The notes beneath the pieces were generated by a model. It did not search any database. It had not been told where the DNA came from and was given only the letters and a program-made list of their open reading frames with translations. This document shows positions 12,001-19,371 of a stretch of 64,000 nucleotides of DNA, piece by piece. Origin of the DNA: Undaria pinnatifida (taxonomy: Eukaryota; Sar; Phaeophyceae; Laminariales; Alariaceae). How positions within the stretch are numbered: position 1 is the first letter of the stretch; every line of letters begins with the position of its first letter. The stretch is taken from NCBI GenBank assembly GCA_012845835.1, contig JABAKD010000022.1:2847944-2911943 (forward strand). The letters are read 5' to 3'. Position numbers and translations under genes: made by a program.

Positions 12001-15000
12001 ATGGGGACCGCTGCCGTAGCAAAGTTCGGCCGGGTCGCGTTCGTTCCACGATTTTGTTGATTGGGGGTTCTGATTTATCTTTTGTTCGCTTGGAGGGTCG
12101 GAGCGTCTTTGGCTGCAGGCCGAGGTCAATCTCAGGCCTGACGTGTTGCTTTGGACTACTGTACTTTGTATGCATGATAGTAAATAGTAAACTGCAGCTA
12201 CGTTTGGGAGACAACCAATGAATAGTTGGAAAAATGGTATGAAAATGCTAGCATTTGTAAAAACGGTTGAACCGAATGAACAAGATATACCCGGTACCTG
12301 ATACAAAGTAACACGCGCATACAAAGTACACTCATTCCTGATGCGTTGTGGAAAGGGAAAAGTTTACCTGTGGTACGAAAACAGCGCAACCCCATGAAAT
12401 GTGTACGAAATACTCGGTACCTGATACGAGGTAACAAGTGTTGACACGGTGCTTCAACGTAGTAAGTTGTGAAATGAGGAATTATTTCCGTTCTATTACG
12501 GTTGTCCCACCATTTCCGTTCCACTACGGTTGTCCCACCCCCCGTCCGTCTGTTTGTCGGCTGTCGGTCGGTTGTCTGTTTTATTTTGTTGTTTCCGTAC
12601 CTTTTTATATTTTCCCCCTGCTTCAGCTCCCTTCCCTTTCGCAGCTCAGATCCGGGGTCGCATGTTAATTGCTTTTCGTTTATCGTGCGACAACAACAAC
12701 AGCGCACAAATCGGACAGATCACGATCTAGATCATCTAGATCCTATATCTATCTATATGGGTATGTTGTGCAGGATCTGTGCAGTACAGATCCAACCCAG
12801 AAAACATGTACGTTTATATTTAGTAGGTCATCCTGATCGTACAGATCATATAGATCATATGGCTCCAACCCGGCAACATGATCTATAGGCCATACAGATC
12901 CTATACAGGACCTGTGCAGTACAGATCCAACCCAGGAAACATGTGCTAGATCATACAGATAAATATGGCTCCCACCCGGCAACATGATCTATAGGCCATG
13001 CAGATCCTGTAGAACAGGGATTTATCTGCCCCGTATGGCAAAGATCATTAGTTGGAGCTCAATGGGGATCTAATCTGTCAGGCGTGTGAACTGTTCATGC
13101 TATTTGCCAACAGTGTACCAGCCCAGAAAACTCGGACTTGGCTGAGGCGTTCGACGAGCTGGCGGGTCTGTACTTCAAGGAGCAGAGCAAGGCCGGATTT
13201 GTCTACAAGAAGGCAAGTTTGCTGCTTGCTGTACTGTTTACGTTCGCTCTCTTTCGCGGAGCTTGCTTACCGCGCATGTACGTGCTTACGAAGGGTGACT
13301 GGACCATGGTGAAGCCGAACGTTTCGTTACTATTATCATGTGTTTTTCGAAATGTACACGCAGTATTATGGGTAAAACATCCAGGAGTCACACGATCGGC
13401 TGGCGTAGCTATATCTTGACCTAAAGTTTCAGGTCTAGCAGGCGAATTCCAAGTCGAAGGTAGCTTTATAAATTTATACTTCCAAGTATCAATAGTAGCA
13501 GCGGCCAAACCACTTCACATTCGAGCACATTCCGGCAGGACTTTTTGCATATTAAACAAAATGGTTGAGGCGCACTGTGTACGTTACGAAGGAGATTATG
13601 CCAACATTGGTTGATTGGGTTGGGGTCGGGGATAAGGTTAGATATACAGCAGTAATGGGGAGTGCCTATAGAAGGCGGTTAGAATATGGCGACCACTCGA
13701 TATAGTGCGGTTGAAATCGGTTAGCACGAGTGCAACTGAATACAAGTGCCTATCATATACGAATAGGGCGGCCCCTTGATAAGAGTGCGGCCGAAATTCC
13801 TTCACTCTATACCGCCTTGTATAAGCCTCACCGTTGTAATTCAAAGTGTATGTCAACCTTTTTTTTTTTTTTACAAGTGGTGAGGTACCCTCTCACGCTG
13901 TGGAACAGTGTTTCGTCAGGGTTGGGTTGTCACATGCTCTTCCACGCCGACAACAACGACATGGACCTTGTGTGTTTTGAGAAAAGGTGCTGGAAGTATT
14001 ATATAAGTCCCCCCCCCCCCCCCCCCCCCTTGCCCCCTACGGCCTGCTGACTGACCAGGTGGTTTCGGCCATCAAGGACTTGCCCGAGCCGCTCCGTGCC
14101 GCGCCGAAGGTGATTCAGTATTCTTTGCAGGAAACCTACGGGAACCGGGAAAAAAAGCCTTATACATAGAAGACCTAGACAGGGGGGGTTGCAAAAGTCA
14201 ACCAATCATATACTCCGTACTCTGGTATATTGTAAGTAAAAACATATCTGTCCCAGCAGCTGCTGGCCAGCTACTTGCAATACTTCAGCCCACTGTTGTT
14301 CTAGTACTCTACCAGTCTGCCAGCACCATCCCGTGCTGTATCCACTTGCTATTGCCCCGCACGCGGCCAACTAAATACAGTCAATCTGCTGCAATCAATT
14401 TCAATGATTCAAGTATCTGAACCAAAACGCCTACCTGGTACGTAAAATAGTTCTCGCATCAAAAGTCACATTATTCTTGGTTCGGTTCCCGATCTGCAGT
14501 AATCCTCTCCCCTTTTTTGCAACGCTCGTGCAGAGATCCTGTCCAACTCCCCACTTTTTTTTATGCTTTCTGACACAAGGGGCAGTGTGACGTCGTTTTC
14601 TCTAGTTTTGGTGTACTGGGAACCCCCCCGAAGATCGCTACTCGTATTACAATAAATGTCGATTTTCGTTTCTACTTGTTTACGGTGTGCCTTGCCCTAT
14701 AAAGATTGAGCGGCGCTCCGCCCCCTCCCCCTCCCCCCCCGACGCATGCACCGCCTTTTGTGGAGGCCGTCGCTCTCTCAATAATGAAACACCAAACAGG
14801 CTGGTAGGGCACCGCCAAAGTCGTACGACCCCCCCCCCCCCCACGCCCGACGCTTCGCGCGTGATGCAAGCAATATAGGTCTGGTCGGTGAAAACTCGAT
14901 GTGTGTGCTGTATGCTGGCTTTGCAGGGATGCGGGGGTTTATGGTCTGGAGACTGCGGCCAATGCATGGTCATGGGTACACCTCCGTCCCGTCCCTCCGC

Positions 15001-16419
15001 CGCTCGGGCGTGATATGTGCTCCGCCCTCGCTGTAACTGCCTCCGCCTCGCGCGAAAATGTGATATATCCATATCGCTACACCCGCTTTGGATGCTGCCG
15101 TCTGTTGTCCCGGCTCTCGCCTTCTGCCCCCCCCCGCCTCCGAACATGTGAACGCCTACGAGGAAAGAAAGGAGAGATCAAGGGGGTCGGGGCGAAGACG
15201 ATCGCCAAGATCAAGGAGTTCCTAGACACGGGCAAGATTCAAGAGCTGGTGCGTGGCTCATCCCCACGCGTGGGGTTCCAAATCTCGAGTATTTTTTTTT
15301 TTGGTCTGGTTGTTTTTTTGCTATGGTTAGCTCTTGCTGTGTGAGGTAGGTCTACGCTTTTAAGGCAGGGAACACACGAGGGACATTGTTTCGTGTTGGA
15401 ATGCTTGTATGTGGTGTGTGGTGTAATATAGTGAGGGATGCGGGGGGCGGAGGGGTGCGGGAGTGGCAAACGTGTTGCTGCTTTGATATGACACGGCTCA
15501 TGCGCAGATGCTTGCCGGGTGGAATTTGTATGACACGGCTCTTGATGTTGTGTGTGCTGTATGTGCTCCATGTGCTGTATACACCGTGTTCTATGCGGTG
15601 TATGTGTTGTATGCGCTGTGTTGCATGGGATGTATGTGCTTTATGCGCTTCATGTGTTGTATACACTGTGTTGCATGAGATGTATGTGTTGTATGCGCTG
15701 CATGTGTTGTGTGTGCTTCATGTGTTACATGTGCTGTATGCGTTTCAATGTGTGCCATGCCGATGCGTATGTAGTTCCATTTTCCCGAATGTTTTTTATT
15801 TATTTCTGCCGTTGTTGGCGTGATAAAACTAGCTTCGCGTCTTGAAGGGAAGGAATTGAGGAGGAAGACATTGTTGCACCGGGTTGTATGCGCTGTATGT
15901 GCACGCCATGCCAACGTGCGGTGAACTTCCGCATTATCGACGTAGTTGTTTCAGTTGCGCCGTTGTTGGTTTCAGAAAGCACGCTATATTTTTGCGTGGG
16001 ATGGGCCGGCGCTTTGTGACGGGGAAGTCAAAGATGAAACGTGTGTTTTTTTAAACAAATAGAAATATATCGTGCATGTGTTGTATGCGCTATGTTTGCT
16101 CTGCCAACACACGATATGGTCCCGCATTCGCGATTTTGTTATTTTGTTTCCGCGGTTATTTCGAAAAACATCGCCGTGTGAGATTGACGTTGCCCTTTTC
16201 GTTGCGGTTATCCTTGCTTGTGTTTGTGTGGGGCGCGATCTCACACCACATTACCCCACAAGTTCTGGTAACACACGTCTACTTCCTCTCTTATCCTCAC
16301 GCGCTTTTTCCTGCTTGCTGTCGTTTGCCTCCCCCCTCCTCCTGTTCCGCACTTCATCGCTGCCCCAACGAACAACAACGCCTACGCAGGAGGACAAGCG
16401 TGCCGAATCCCTGGCCTAG
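2990..16419 (+). CDS. Helix-hairpin-helix (Pol beta N-terminal-like) nuclear protein, 5' end unresolved
   Basis: Nine exons: 2990-3097, 5623-5775, 8980-9069, 9662-9751, 10879-10968, 13114-13212, 14059-14109, 15168-15248 and 16390-16419. All junctions are phase 0 and give 263 codons to a TAG. The last ~80 residues match the 8-kDa N-terminal domain of family X DNA polymerases (HHH_8 type): LAEAFDELAGLY, then GFVYKK, AIKDLPEPL, and the hairpin GVGAKTIAKIKEFLDTG. No polymerase palm follows, because the frame stops after EDKRAESLA. Upstream are two related modules ending in a KFG motif and lysine-rich tails, one with PKKKKV, which resembles the SV40 nuclear localisation signal. Inference: a nuclear DNA-binding protein, not a polymerase. 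No start codon could be chosen; the N-terminus may lie further upstream. The exon 6 donor is GC, and exons 3, 4 and 5 are exactly 90 nt each. Confidence 0.72.
3100..3250. repeat. GCGCATACA short tandem repeat
   Basis: GCGCATACAGCGCATGCAGCACATACA-type 9-mers start directly after the splice donor at 3098. A reverse-complement version (TGTGTTGTATGCGC) occupies about 15530-15750, in a later intron of the same gene. Confidence 0.75.
3251..3750. other. Intron sequence, nothing recognised
   Basis: Unique-looking sequence with an 89-codon open frame at 3251-3520. That frame has no recognisable motif or convincing splice sites. Confidence 0.4.
3755..3955 (+). repeat. GGGTC-rich dispersed repeat, copy 1
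   Basis: Starts TCATAGGTCATGACCCGGCC, contains GGTCGGGTCGGGTCGGGTCA, GGAGGCTTTCAAA and CACGGGTCGGGCCGGGTCAC, and ends TTGACCCGTGAAAAAACC. The same ordered motifs recur at seven other places in the window, so this is an interspersed family with an internal GGGTC microsatellite. Confidence 0.85.
4175..4390 (+). repeat. AGATCATCTAGATC / CAGATCCAACCCAG family, copy 1
   Basis: Contains CACGATCTAGATCATCTA, CTGTGCAGTACAGATCCAAC, CCCACCCGGCAACGCGATC and CTGCTCTGAGAGACAGATCA. The same order appears at 12715-13045 and in reverse at about 42240-42470. Confidence 0.8.
4440..4535. repeat. TACCCGGGTATACTCGGGTG palindromic repeats
   Basis: Partly palindromic ACTCGGGTGTGT / ACACACCCGAGTAT and GTACCCGGGTATAC motifs. 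The same vocabulary forms a longer array at 45330-46010 and a short patch at 46770-46850. Confidence 0.65.
4700..4870 (+). repeat. CCGCCTTATATGGGGATA family, copy 1
   Basis: AGAGCAATATGACTGCC, TATAGAGGGAAGCCACC, GCAATTCCCCAGTCGCGCC and CCTTATATGGGGATACCGCC occur in this order, ending GGGCGACCCCTACTGTA. A close copy lies at 58030-58190, with a reversed relative at about 58385-58560. Confidence 0.85.
4871..5480. other. Intron sequence with a local duplication
   Basis: The segment near 4965-5010 (CCAGTTTCGTATTAGGTATCC..CTGTGTCGTAATATATCTGCTGTGACG) is echoed at 5065-5120 (CCCAGTTTCTTGTCAGGTGTCC..GTATCGTAGTATGTCTGCTGTGACG), a direct duplication with about 100-bp spacing. No gene is seen. Confidence 0.5.
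5623..5775 (+). CDS. HhH-protein gene, exon 2
   Basis: Acceptor CCCTGCTGGCAG|GTC and donor GACGAG|GTGAGC give 51 codons. VLKGKFGRTAEIKPDPKKEK is followed by a lysine/alanine/proline-rich tail. VLKGKFG aligns with FLEDKFG at the start of exon 5. A weaker internal donor (CCG|GTAACG at 5743) would give a shorter exon ending KKP, like exon 5, which ends AKP. Confidence 0.75.
5861..6180. repeat. Pyrimidine-rich CATTCC/CCCATT tract
   Basis: Degenerate CCCATTCCCATT, TTCCCATTCC and a C14 run make a strand-asymmetric polypyrimidine stretch about 90 bases after the exon 2 donor. It yields spurious Ser/Pro/Phe- and Gly/Asn-rich frames. Confidence 0.8.
6283..6890. repeat. 26-bp minisatellite, about 23 copies
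   Basis: The unit GGTATTAAGGCGCGTGGTAC plus GGTAGA repeats head to tail. Units alternate mainly between GGCGCG and GGCGTG, with a few A/T variants. There are no spacers, so it is not a CRISPR array. Confidence 0.95.
6930..7175 (+). mobile_element. TTAA-ended miniature element, two or three overlapping copies
   Basis: TTAACCCCTTTAGAGCCC, then CTCCCTATACTAA, AAATTTGTCC, GGGTTTCCAG and finally ACAGGCGTTAACC. The ends TTAACSCCTTT and AARGGCGTTAA are inverted repeats. Here copies are fused head to tail. Further members are at 26165, 27305, 31972, 36235-36410, 36965 and 51770. Confidence 0.8.
7505..7755 (+). repeat. GGGTC-rich dispersed repeat, copy 2
   Basis: Same layout as the copy at 3755: GATCCGGCCCGTGGGTCGG, GGAGCCTTTCCAAAATTCGC, GGACGTGTTCGAAATATCAC, then inverted GACCCGACCCGACCCG and CGTGAAAAATTCCTG. 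Confidence 0.85.
8285..8540 (+). mobile_element. CATCCCATTTATT..GTCGACTCGCGTCGAATTG family, copy 1
   Basis: TTCATCCCATTTATTGTCC, CTCAGATTCGGGGTCC, ATAGCGGGGCCCTCC, CACGTGCCTTCG and GACTCGCGTCGAATTGTACC occur in order. Copies lie at 24690-24975 (reverse), 34845-35040, 48805-49010 and, split by another element, 57520-57985. The 227-codon frame across it is not a gene. Confidence 0.85.
8980..9069 (+). CDS. HhH-protein gene, exon 3
   Basis: Acceptor GGTTGCGCCAG|GTG after a G18 run, and donor CCGGAG|GTGAGT. The exon is exactly 90 nt: VWDVSDKPKRNACGTK and VDVAKTRGVKMPE. It is basic, has no recognised fold, and links the two KFG modules. Confidence 0.75.
9662..9751 (+). CDS. HhH-protein gene, exon 4
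   Basis: Acceptor CTTTTGGCAG|GAC and donor GTAGAG|GTGACT. The exon is exactly 90 nt: DEKAARMGALTAVMGVKG, then GKVIVKDAVE. It is the first half of repeat module 2. The exon end with its donor is duplicated at 10091 in the following intron. Confidence 0.8.
9775..10280. repeat. TGACGTCATGACCGCGTCAT palindromic repeats
   Basis: Repeated CATGACGTCATGAC, CGCGTCATGATGTCATAACC and CATGACCGTGTCCTG motifs occur in two blocks, 9785-9870 and 10145-10270. Each block follows a copy of the exon 4 end. TGACGTCA is also the CRE core, but here the repetition looks like a microsatellite. Confidence 0.7.
10091..10165 (+). pseudogene. Decayed copy of the exon 4 end in the next intron
   Basis: TATCGTGAAGGACGCCGT plus TGAGGTGACCGA matches 9728-9760 nearly exactly (VIVKDAVE plus donor). 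The following intron sequence (CGTCCCCCxCxCCG..TCATGAxxTCATAACCGC) matches as well. No usable acceptor or upstream exon half is present. Confidence 0.85.
10590..10820 (-). repeat. CGCTTCGCGCTTGGTGCAAGCAAT family, copy 1
   Basis: GGTGCCGAAGTCCGCC, GATGCAGCTCACCCTT, GCGACTCGCCGAACACCTCA and CGCTTCGCGCTTGGTGCAAG precede ATGGTCATACGACTA. It matches 41590-41915 in this orientation and 26640-26930 in reverse; part is at 14695-14965. Confidence 0.85.
10879..10968 (+). CDS. HhH-protein gene, exon 5 (nuclear localisation motif)
   Basis: Acceptor GCCTCCACAG|TTC and donor AAGCCG|GTACGT. The exon is exactly 90 nt: FLEDKFGKDPNWVDPDSKAP, then KKKKVSKAKP. PKKKKV resembles the monopartite SV40-type nuclear signal. 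It is the second half of module 2, parallel to exon 2. Confidence 0.8.
11088..11410. repeat. Telomere-like CCCTAA/TTAGGG interstitial patch
   Basis: AGGGTTAGGGTTACAG sits at about 11101-11116. A degenerate run CCCTAGCCCTGACCCTAACC..CCCTGACCCTAACCCCAACC sits at 11318-11400. The two patches are in opposite orientation. Confidence 0.7.
11575..11965. repeat. AGTGCCGGTTGAGTAGTGCC repeats
   Basis: GTGCCGGTTGAGTAGTGCCG, CCCGCTATAGTGCCTGTGA and AGTATGCGGAGTAGTGCCGG occur twice in tandem with a spacer. The same blocks recur at 29345-29520, 42600-42745 and, reversed, 58925-59100. Confidence 0.8.
11970..12714. other. Intron sequence with a local duplication
   Basis: A GGTACCTGATACRARGTAAC motif occurs at about 12293-12313 and 12417-12437 with related flanks. 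An open frame of 169 minus-strand codons crosses it, without recognisable protein features. Confidence 0.45.
12715..13045 (+). repeat. CAGATCCAACCCAG family, copy 2 with internal duplication
   Basis: CACGATCTAGATCATCTAG is followed by GTGCAGTACAGATCCAACCC twice (about 12778 and 12910). The CACCCGGCAACATGATCTAT block also occurs twice. Confidence 0.8.
13114..13212 (+). CDS. HhH-protein gene, exon 6 (start of HhH domain)
   Basis: Acceptor TTTGCCAACAG at 13112-13113 gives the phase-0 join; the nearer CCCAG would break the frame. The exon reads CTSPENSDLAEAFDELAGLY, then FKEQSKAGFVYKK, matching helices 1-2 of the Pol X 8-kDa domain. The donor is AAG|GCAAGT, a GC-AG intron, needed to join KK to the VVSAIKDLPEPL of exon 7. 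Confidence 0.82.
14059..14109 (+). CDS. HhH-protein gene, exon 7
   Basis: Acceptor GACTGACCAG|GTG and donor CCGAAG|GTGATT give 17 codons, VVSAIKDLPEPLRAAPK. The LPEPL turn is typical of the region between helices in HHH_8 domains. A C19 run precedes the acceptor. Confidence 0.8.
14170..14690. other. Intron sequence, nothing recognised
   Basis: Ordinary-complexity sequence without repeats that I recognise elsewhere in the window and without a plausible exon. Confidence 0.4.
14695..14965 (-). repeat. CGCTTCGCGC..CAAGCAAT family, decayed copy
   Basis: The fragment CGACGCTTCGCGCGTGATGC plus AAGCAATATAGGTCTGG, and GATGCGGGGGTTTATGGTC, show partial identity to the family copy at 41755-41865. C-runs flank both ends. 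Confidence 0.6.
15168..15248 (+). CDS. HhH-protein gene, exon 8 (DNA-binding hairpin)
   Basis: Acceptor CTACGAGGAAAG at 15166-15167 gives phase 0, and the donor is GAGCTG|GTGCGT. The 27 codons include GVGAKTIAKIKEFLDTGKI, the helix-hairpin-helix signature with its G-hydrophobic-G turn. Competing AGs at 15161 and 15170 shift the frame. Confidence 0.82.
15530..15760. repeat. TGTGTTGTATGCGC short tandem repeat
   Basis: Degenerate 9- to 12-mers (GTGCTGTATGTGCTCCATGT, TGTTGTATGCGCTGTGTTGC). This is the reverse-complement relative of the 3100-3250 repeat in the first intron. Confidence 0.75.
16390..16419 (+). CDS. HhH-protein gene, terminal exon
   Basis: Acceptor ACGCCTACGCAG|GAG is followed by nine codons EDKRAESLA and TAG. 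In Pol X proteins a similar R/E-L stretch follows the hairpin before the next HhH, so the domain ends here by an early stop, not by loss of the hairpin. Confidence 0.7.
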   Translation, partial: EDKRAESLA

Positions 16420-18936
16420 AGAAGTTTGGGCTGAATGAAGGTTTTGATGGCGGTCGCAGGCGGTGTGCGTGCAGTGAGTGCGTACCCGCTGACGCGTCGC
16501 ATGTTTGGCGCGCCTGGGGTGGAGTGACACCGCTCCACGCGTGTACATACGATAGGGTTGCATCGGTGAAACCGGTATTTGTAGTATTGTGGCGCTTGTA
16601 TGATAGTCTACGGCATCAATTAGTTGGTACCGCTTTTGGTGTATATTACATATGACGCTGGTGACGTAGTTTCGCGGTGCTTGTAGTCTATACCTGGTAC
16701 ATCAGTGTAGTCTACGACGTAAAGGCTTAGCTGGTGCCGCTGTTGTATGCTGCTGATGATGAATAAGTTCTCCAACTATCACGTTGTATGCGTACGTGGT
16801 GGAGAGCTTGCACGTTTCGAACTTCCTCAGAGGATGTTGATTGGCTTGCTGCTGAGCACGTCTTGTTTTGTAGGTTGTAGGACGTTGATTGGCTTTGAGC
16901 GGTGTCGTTTTGAATCGTAGGCCGTTGATTGTCTTGTTGGCGCTGGCGTTTGGATTTGTAGGGCATTGGTTGGCTTGTTAGCGGGGAAGAAGCCAGTCAC
17001 CGCTGTCGCTGCTTATTCGGTAGGATGAAAAACTCACGCCAGTATTTTTGTAAAATCAAGTGCCGGTTGTATCATCGGTATATATCTGGATGCGGACTGG
17101 TGCACAGACGATAATCGCTTATTAATCGTGAGGTACCACTCTTTGAACGTAGATGTAAGGCCGGTTAGATATTCATCTTGATAACCCTACGGTACTTATT
17201 TTTCCGTCCATAGAGGCACCAGTTACTTTCTTGCGCGTTTCACAGACTGCAAGAAAAATGGCAAAGGCTTCGAGCGACCATCTTTGAAACGGCGTAGTAT
17301 TTTCGCCCCGACCGAGGGCTGCAGCAGGGCGTACTGGTAGACAGTGTTGTTTTACTTAGGTCTCAATATGTATCCGCATTTATTTTCAGGAGAGTATTCT
17401 AAGGTTCGTATTTTACTGTGATACTTCTCCTGTTTTAGTTTTCCATGTGATAGACGGTTGGGGTAGTTTTTTTCGTACGTAGCATACCTGGTGGTGCGCG
17501 TGGACGTATGATGGCCGCGTGTTTCTGAGTCGTTCTTTGCCGTTTCGCACAAGGAATCAGCGTCGAGGTCGTTGGTCCAGCGAGCGAGCAGCAAAACATG
17601 CTGTCGTTGCCAGTGTTTTGTTCTCGACATGTCTGCTTCTTTGTTGCCGTTATGGCTGTATCGTGGGTCCAGTTTGTTTTTGTGTTGGATCTCGACATTT
17701 TTTTACGTACAGCGTGCAGTAGAGCTTTGACACGAAGAAGCGTACAGGATTGCACGTGTCAACAGCAAGGAGGGGGAAGAGGGCGGGGGGGGGTGATGTG
17801 TCAATTTTTTGTGCCTTACGAACTAAGAAAATGCTGGGGCCCAGTAGGTTATGTTAGCATCCTTAATGCCAGTGATGTCATGATGGACCACGTTCCTTCT
17901 TCCACTACAGTACTCTTTGGGCTACAGCATGGAAGAAACAGCCTCGAGTACGAATCGGAGACTCACCTTAAACTGGGCGCGAAGGTTTTAGGACTTATGA
18001 AATTGCGCTCAGCGTCGAGAGCTACACTATATCCAACGTAGGGGACACGGTGTCTGCCGTCCCCGCCATTGCATCGGAGGCGTTTTCGACAAACCTGGAT
18101 GGGTCTGAGTCTTGCCTATCATATATCTCAGGGTTGGCAGTCCTATGCTGTAGTCTACAGGTGCCTGGCATATCGATAGGTGGAGAGGTGCACTGGAATT
18201 GGAAGTGGAACAATGGCAGATGCCGTACATGTTATATTGGCTACAGCTTGTATACTGCTGTGTTACGTGATGAGTATATACTAGGAGGTACTGTACGTAG
18301 TAGGAGGACGTGCTATTCTCGTCTATTTGCGGCTCAAGTTTGGCGAGTATCGTCACCACTGTCCGAACTCATGGTCGAATGCCTTGTTTTATGTTTTATC
18401 TTGTTGTGATCGTTCCGTGTTGCCGCGCCCATGTCCGACTTTTTTATGCAAGTGCAGCGCCAATGATTTGCGTCGCCTTGGCGTTCCCCAGTGTCCTGCT
18501 TTATTGGACAGCCGGATGAGGAACTTACCCCCTCTTCAAAAACGACGCATAATTGTAGTAGAAATTCCTACCTCCACACCAAAAGTGCTTTCTGGCAGAT
18601 TGTTGCCGCGTTCACGCATGTTGCATCTCTAGACAGCATTAATTTGTGAGACCCCCCACCCGCTGCCCTCGGGGCAGGTTGCTCTTTTAGTCATCATAAT
18701 ATATTATATGATGAGGTTATTCGTTTATCTTTAACGATTGTGTACCGTAAACTTTTCATGGAGAATAAGAAGAAGAGTGTGTCGTGACGCTCGTCCCCAC
18801 AACCGCGTCGTAGATCATCTACAAGTAGGTCATGGGGGGGCACTGAGGCAACAGTCAAGACTCACTCCCAATTTTTTCCCGTCTACATCGATCAACACAG
18901 CACTTTTACTACATGCTGACGAAAAGATGGGAGGTG
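16420..18936. other. Intergenic, no gene recognised
   Basis: No convincing exon or repeat of the families found elsewhere. It contains G-runs (17783) and several 100-150-codon open frames without protein-like composition. Confidence 0.45.
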
Positions 18937-19060
18937 TTATAAGGCTTAGTTTGGGTAAGCTATTATTGGTTTCGTTAAGGAATTAGTGGGGTATTTTTGA
19001 CTCGTCCGTTTGACCACTTGCAAAAGGCCAACCAATAGCTTATCCAAACTAAGCCTTATC
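18937..19060. mobile_element. Miniature inverted-repeat element, complete copy
   Basis: TTATAAGGCTTAGTTTGGGT plus AAGCTATT at 18937-18964 is mirrored by AATAGCTTATCCAAACTAAG plus CCTTAT at 19034-19059, with a ~70-base centre (GGAATTAGTGGGGTATTTTT..GACCACTTGCAAAAGG). Terminal inverted repeats of about 26 bp. Confidence 0.85.
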
Positions 19061-19217
19061 AACGCTCTTCCCCCCTGAAACGGCGGGATAGCAGGTCGGC
19101 CGGATGTACGGGCCGACCTGGCGGACCTGTCAACTTCCGAGCAGTTTCATTTCCTGGGGATAGCGGGGAGAGTATTTTTCAAGTTCGACACCACGGGGAA
19201 AGTCTGAAAAAGTGTAA

Positions 19218-19290
19218 TATTGTGGGTGGTGGGATTTGAACCCACGACCCAAAAAAAAACATGGGTCCTGCCGACGACGCCTTTTTTGTT
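19218..19290 (-). repeat. tRNA-like 3' half (T arm), degenerate
   Basis: On the minus strand GTGGGTTCAAATCCCAC forms a perfect 5-bp T stem with a 7-base TTCAAAT loop. It is preceded by a GACCC..GGGTC stem with an oversized T-rich loop. There is no matching 5' acceptor strand or D arm, so this is not a functional tRNA; a SINE or tRNA pseudogene is likely. Confidence 0.5.
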
Positions 19291-19291
19291 T

Positions 19292-19371
19292 AGGAATTAG
19301 CGGGGTATTAGTCGGTTTGACCACTTGCGAAAGGTTAATCAATAGCTTACCCAAACTAAGCCTTATAACAG
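19292..19371. mobile_element. Miniature inverted-repeat element, right half
   Basis: GGAATTAGCGGGGTATTAGT..GACCACTTGCGAAAGG, then AATAGCTTACCCAAACTAAG plus CCTTAT, duplicates the centre and right arm of the element at 18937-19060. The left arm is replaced by the tRNA-like stretch. Confidence 0.8.

Noticed and set aside
12198-12707. 169-codon minus-strand gene
   Set aside because: Runs through duplicated non-coding segments in an intron; no motif, no splice context.
19218-19290. Functional tRNA gene
   Set aside because: Only a T arm is sound; acceptor stem, D arm and a 7-base anticodon loop are missing.
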